Source of the DNA: Bradyrhizobium lablabi
Lineage (GTDB): Bacteria > Pseudomonadota > Alphaproteobacteria > Rhizobiales > Xanthobacteraceae
Length of the DNA: 64,000 nucleotides
NCBI RefSeq assembly: GCF_018131005.1
Contig: NZ_JAFCJK010000002.1
Coordinates: 868,001 to 932,000, forward strand
Direction: 5' to 3'
Position 1 is the first letter of the stretch, and the number at the start of each line of letters is the position of its first letter. Positions 61,031 to 64,000 of the stretch are shown here, piece by piece. The position numbers and the translations under genes were made by a program. A model generated the notes under the pieces. It was not told where the DNA came from. It worked only from the letters and a program-made list of their open reading frames with translations, and did no database searches.

Positions 61031-62404
61031 GTGATTCGGCGGGCCTTGAGGAGGGCCAGGGGCGCTTTGGCCAAAGATCGCGACAACCTGGCGGCTGATT
61101 TCGAGCGCGAGGCGGGCGGCGGCCTGTTGAACGGCTTTCTGGCCGAAGAGGACGCGTTCGACCGCCGCGCACTGTGGCGCCTCGGCTCGTGGGGTGTCGC
61201 CGCCGTCGCCGCTGTGACCATCGCGGTCGTGGCCAACCAGTCCTATCTCACGTTGAAGCGTGATCAGGTTGCCGCCGCCGACATCGCCCGCCAGGCGCAG
61301 CAAATGCAGGTGCTCGCCAAGGAAAGCCGCACCGAAGTGCGGCGATTGGCGTCCGCGATCGATACGCTGAGCAGCGACCGCGACCGTCTCTATTCGCGCG
61401 TCTCGAGCCTGGAGCAAGGGCTTGATTCCGTGACCGGGGCGATCACCAGGCAGGCCCCAGCGACCGCAGCAGCTTCGCCCAAACCGGTGACAACTCCCGC
61501 CGATCCCCCTGCCACGGCCCCCGCTCCCGCGCCGGCGTCGCCCCCCGCCGCCGCACCAATGGCGGCCACCCCTCAGCCGGCATCAGACAAGCCGACCGCA
61601 CCGGAGAAGCCATCCACAGCCGACAAGCCGGTAGCACTGGCCGACAAGCCCGCGGTGGTATCGACCGACAAGCCCCCGGCCACCGGCGAAAAGCCGGTCG
61701 TCTCCGCAGGGCCGGCGGCGCCCGATACCGCCCCGGCGGCGGGATTGTCGACCGCCAGGGATGCAGCCAAAACGGCGGCCGCGCTGCCATCCCACTCGTT
61801 GGCGGCAGCCAAACCGATTGTGGCGCCGCCCGACTCGACCGCGGGCAAGTTGATCGAGCCGGCCAAGGCCGCCATCACCAAGGATGTCTCGGCAAGCCCG
61901 ATTCCGGATGTTGCCGCTGCCTCTGCACCGGCTGCGGAGGTGGACGTTGGGGCCGCGGCACCGCAGGCGCAGATCCAGCGCACCGAGTTCGGCGTCGATC
62001 TCGGTACCGCGAATTCCGTTAACGGCTTGCGCGCGCTCTGGCGCGGCCTGCTGAAGTCCAAGGCCAATGCGCCGCTGACTGCGCTGCGGCCGATCATCGT
62101 GATCAAGGAAGCGACCAATGGACCCGGCATGCAGCTCCGATTGGTCGCAGGACCGCTGAACGATGCCGGCACCGCCGCCAAGATTTGTGCGGGCCTGAGC
62201 CTGAACCAGCGGCCCTGCGAGACCGCGATCTATGACGGCCAGCGCCTCACCATGCAGGCGGACGAGCCGCCGCCTGCAGCCAGCAAGCCGCCGCAGCACC
62301 GGCGGGTCTATCCGAAGCGCGCGGCCGCGCCTCCGGCTGTGGAGGAGCCGAAGAAACCGGAGCCGTCGACATTCTCCTCGCTGTTCGGCCGTAATAGCCA
62401 ATAA
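61031..62404 (+). CDS. Membrane protein with coiled coil, long Pro/Ala/Lys linker and SPOR-like C-terminus (457 aa)
   Basis: The layout is a basic cytoplasmic tail, one helix at about 51-69 (LGSWGVAAVAAVTIAVVAN), a coiled coil at about 80-135 (RTEVRRLASAIDTLSSDRDRLYSRVSSLEQGL), and about 180 residues rich in Pro, Ala and repeated DKP units. A C-terminal region follows (LRLVAGPLNDAGTAAKICAGLSLNQRPCETAIYDGQ) that looks like a SPOR domain. SPOR domains bind denuded peptidoglycan at division sites. The GTG start at 61031 was preferred because the frame upstream is the antisense of glmU; no ATG is available before the helix. Confidence 0.7.
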   Translation: MIRRALRRARGALAKDRDNLAADFEREAGGGLLNGFLAEEDAFDRRALWRLGSWGVAAVAAVTIAVVANQSYLTLKRDQVAAADIARQAQQMQVLAKESRTEVRRLASAIDTLSSDRDRLYSRVSSLEQGLDSVTGAITRQAPATAAASPKPVTTPADPPATAPAPAPASPPAAAPMAATPQPASDKPTAPEKPSTADKPVALADKPAVVSTDKPPATGEKPVVSAGPAAPDTAPAAGLSTARDAAKTAAALPSHSLAAAKPIVAPPDSTAGKLIEPAKAAITKDVSASPIPDVAAASAPAAEVDVGAAAPQAQIQRTEFGVDLGTANSVNGLRALWRGLLKSKANAPLTALRPIIVIKEATNGPGMQLRLVAGPLNDAGTAAKICAGLSLNQRPCETAIYDGQRLTMQADEPPPAASKPPQHRRVYPKRAAAPPAVEEPKKPEPSTFSSLFGRNSQ

Positions 62405-62500
62405 TCAGTTGCGGCAACATCTTGTGGCCAATTTCGCACCCATTTTCGCTAATCTTTGACGTGGCTTGTCCCGCATCCCGTTCCCGACCATATTGCTGCG

Positions 62501-62881
62501 ATGAAGAAAGCCCCGTTCCGCCTTACCCCCTACCAGGTCCAGTTCCTGCTGATCGTCGGCTTCGTCACGGTCGGCTACGCGCTTTATGTGCGCTACCTCG
62601 CGATCGAGCTCTCGACCGTGGCGCTCGCCTGCGACGCAGGACTGCAGACCATGGCCTGCAAGGCGCGCGCCCTCGCGACCGTGTTGTTCAAGAACTCGGT
62701 GTTCGGCACAGTGGCGCTCGTTATCGCCGTGCTGCACGTGATGCGGCCATCGATCGTGCTCCTGACCGGCGGGTTGATCGCCGCCGGCCTTGGCATCGTG
62801 CTCTACAACATTGTGCTATCGGGGATCGCGATCGGGCTGCTCATCCTGGGTTTTGCGCGGCCCGCGCCCGCCACAGCGTAG
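62501..62881 (+). CDS. Small integral membrane protein, about four helices (126 aa)
   Basis: Hydrophobic segments are seen at about residues 13-32 (FLLIVGFVTVGYALYVRYLA), 64-80 (FGTVALVIAVLHVM), 84-99, and 101-118. A conserved-looking pair of cysteines (ALACDAGLQTMACKARAL) lies in the first periplasmic loop. I do not assign a family. Its 3' end overlaps the convergent glucan-synthase gene by 41 nt. Confidence 0.7.
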   Translation: MKKAPFRLTPYQVQFLLIVGFVTVGYALYVRYLAIELSTVALACDAGLQTMACKARALATVLFKNSVFGTVALVIAVLHVMRPSIVLLTGGLIAAGLGIVLYNIVLSGIAIGLLILGFARPAPATA

Positions 62882-64000
62882 CGGCCAGTAACAGGTACAT
62901 CACGCAGGTCCAGTCCGATTGCCAGTTGGTCGTCCCCTCGTTGAAGAGGGTATAGATCGCGCAGATGGTCAGCAGGCCGGCGAATACGGATTCCGCGATC
63001 GGGCGCGTGCCCTGTTGCGGGCGGTTGAGCATGGTCAGGAGCGCGAAAGGCACCACGGCCATGGTGAGCGAGGCATAGGGGAAATCCCGGTAGCGCGGGT
63101 CGAAGGTGAAGCCGAGCGCGGTTTGCGCCGCGATCACCGTGGTCACGACCAGCACGATCGCGAGCAGCACCGCCAGCACGCCCTTGCCGCGATAGTCGCG
63201 CGGCCCGAGCAATTCCAGGAAGGTTGGCAGCGCGCGGCCCGCGATCAGCGCATGCGCCACCAGGAGCGGCGAGGCGATCGCCGCTGTCAGCAGCGCGCCC
63301 CATAGCAGCCAGCCGCCGATGCCGTAGCTCTCATAGTACATCTTGTCGGCGGCGATCCCGAGCAGCGCGCCCGCCGTCGTCGCGGACACGCCGACCGCGA
63401 TCCAGGACGAAAGCCGCGGCGTCCAGGGCCTGCGCCGCAGCGTCAGCCATGCCGCGAGGAAGGTGAAGGCGCTGAGCACCATGCCGCAGCCCATCTGGAT
63501 CCTCCAGGCGGGGAAGTTGCTGATGGGGACGCCAGGCGGATACTTCACCTGCCGCTTCACCGCGTCGAACAGGCCCCAAAAGCCACCAACGGTGCCCTCG
63601 AGCTGGCGCTTCCACGGCTGGTCGTAGGCCTCGATCAAGTTGACGCGAAAGCCCTCGCGCTTGGCCAGATCGAGAATCTCGGAGACGATCCGCGCCTGGT
63701 TGGTGCGCGACGGCAGCGCACCCTCGCGCATCCGCCCCGCGCTCGGCCAGCCGGTTTCGCCAATCAGGATCTCCTTGCCCGGGAACGCCACCGCCATACG
63801 CTTGCGGATGTCATCGACATGGCCGGCGGCGAACTTCGCCTTGATCGGCACGTCTTCCCAATACGGCAGGATATGGATGGTGACGAAATCAACCGCGTCG
63901 TAGATTTCGCGGTTCTTCAACCAATATTCCCAGACATCGGCATAGGTCACGGGCACATCGACCTGTGCCTTGACCGCACGGATGTTTGCCGCGAGGTCGG
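62841..64000 (-). CDS. Membrane-bound GH17-type beta-glucan synthase, C-terminal part (5' truncated by window)
   Basis: The frame is open to the window end. The first part is the C-terminal portion of a glycoside hydrolase family 17-like domain, with the nucleophile block LIGETGWPSAG and FVTIHILPYWED. About eight membrane helices follow. The arrangement fits the beta-(1,6)-glucan synthase-like proteins of Bradyrhizobium that take part in cyclic or branched beta-glucan formation (NdvC-related). It should sit in the inner membrane with the glycosyl domain outside. About 386 residues are visible. Confirmation as NdvC needs the missing N-terminus. Confidence 0.82.
   Translation of the reverse strand, partial: DLAANIRAVKAQVDVPVTYADVWEYWLKNREIYDAVDFVTIHILPYWEDVPIKAKFAAGHVDDIRKRMAVAFPGKEILIGETGWPSAGRMREGALPSRTNQARIVSEILDLAKREGFRVNLIEAYDQPWKRQLEGTVGGFWGLFDAVKRQVKYPPGVPISNFPAWRIQMGCGMVLSAFTFLAAWLTLRRRPWTPRLSSWIAVGVSATTAGALLGIAADKMYYESYGIGGWLLWGALLTAAIASPLLVAHALIAGRALPTFLELLGPRDYRGKGVLAVLLAIVLVVTTVIAAQTALGFTFDPRYRDFPYASLTMAVVPFALLTMLNRPQQGTRPIAESVFAGLLTICAIYTLFNEGTTNWQSDWTCVMYLLLAATLWRARAAQNPG

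Noticed and set aside
1..64000. Search by eye for tRNA, rRNA, riboswitches, integrases, transposases and toxin-antitoxin pairs
   Set aside because: No convincing example was seen. Covariance searches could still find small RNAs that I cannot detect.

Overview
The window is about 64 kb of GC-rich chromosomal DNA from an alphaproteobacterium. It looks like a Bradyrhizobium or close relative (Nitrobacteraceae). The evidence is phosphatidylcholine synthase (pcs), the nirA/nasS/nasT nitrate-nitrite module, an Mfd-SdhE-RecG-DUF502-GlmS block, IalB and PilZ proteins, a GH17-type beta-glucan synthase, and dispersed palindromic repeats of the type common in that group. I see no rRNA, tRNA, CRISPR, prophage or insertion sequence.

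Layout. 1-5.2 kb: a UvrD-type helicase cut by the window edge, a PilZ protein, an MFS transporter, a VOC enzyme and a Spy-like periplasmic protein. 5.7-12.6 kb: a six-gene import and catabolism unit with a Tat-exported binding protein, two permeases, an ATPase, a 2-hydroxyacid dehydrogenase and an amidase. 12.7-20.8 kb: small or uncharacterised genes, a cyclohexadienyl-dehydratase-like periplasmic protein, a divergent cupin/RraA pair, and pxpB-pxpC-pxpA (5-oxoprolinase). 20.9-26.4 kb: assimilatory nitrite reduction on the minus strand. NasT (ANTAR antiterminator) and NasS (nitrate sensor) overlap by 4 nt, and nirA overlaps its flavoprotein partner by 4 nt. A leader region with a sigma-54-like element precedes nirA. 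26.6-34.8 kb: rimO, a class-III aminotransferase, a quinone oxidoreductase, pcs-terC, a UbiH-type hydroxylase, an AEC carrier and hspQ. 34.8-40.6 kb: IalB, a family-5 binding protein, a degenerate AMP-binding protein and a degenerate PleD-like protein that keeps its c-di-GMP inhibitory-site motif. 40.8-49.8 kb: mfd-sdhE divergent from recG, then a DUF502 protein and glmS.

49.8-59.5 kb is an accessory island lying between glmS and glmU, which are usually neighbours. It holds a phosphotransferase, a hybrid histidine kinase, an orphan DHp-like protein, a truncated gene, several very small membrane or exported proteins, a PRC-barrel protein, many repeats, and two good matches to the EcfG general-stress promoter (GGAAC-N16-CGTT) in front of small exported proteins. 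59.5-64 kb: glmU, a Pro/Ala-rich membrane protein with a SPOR-like end, a small membrane protein, and a beta-glucan synthase cut by the window end.

I do not see a clear new defence or mobile system. The most promising leads are the degenerate PleD-like/AMP-ligase pair, the stress-promoter-driven small genes of the glmS-glmU island, the Fe-S flavoprotein partnered with NirA, and a long structured non-coding repeat near 59.2 kb. All family calls are from reading motifs; no database search was run.
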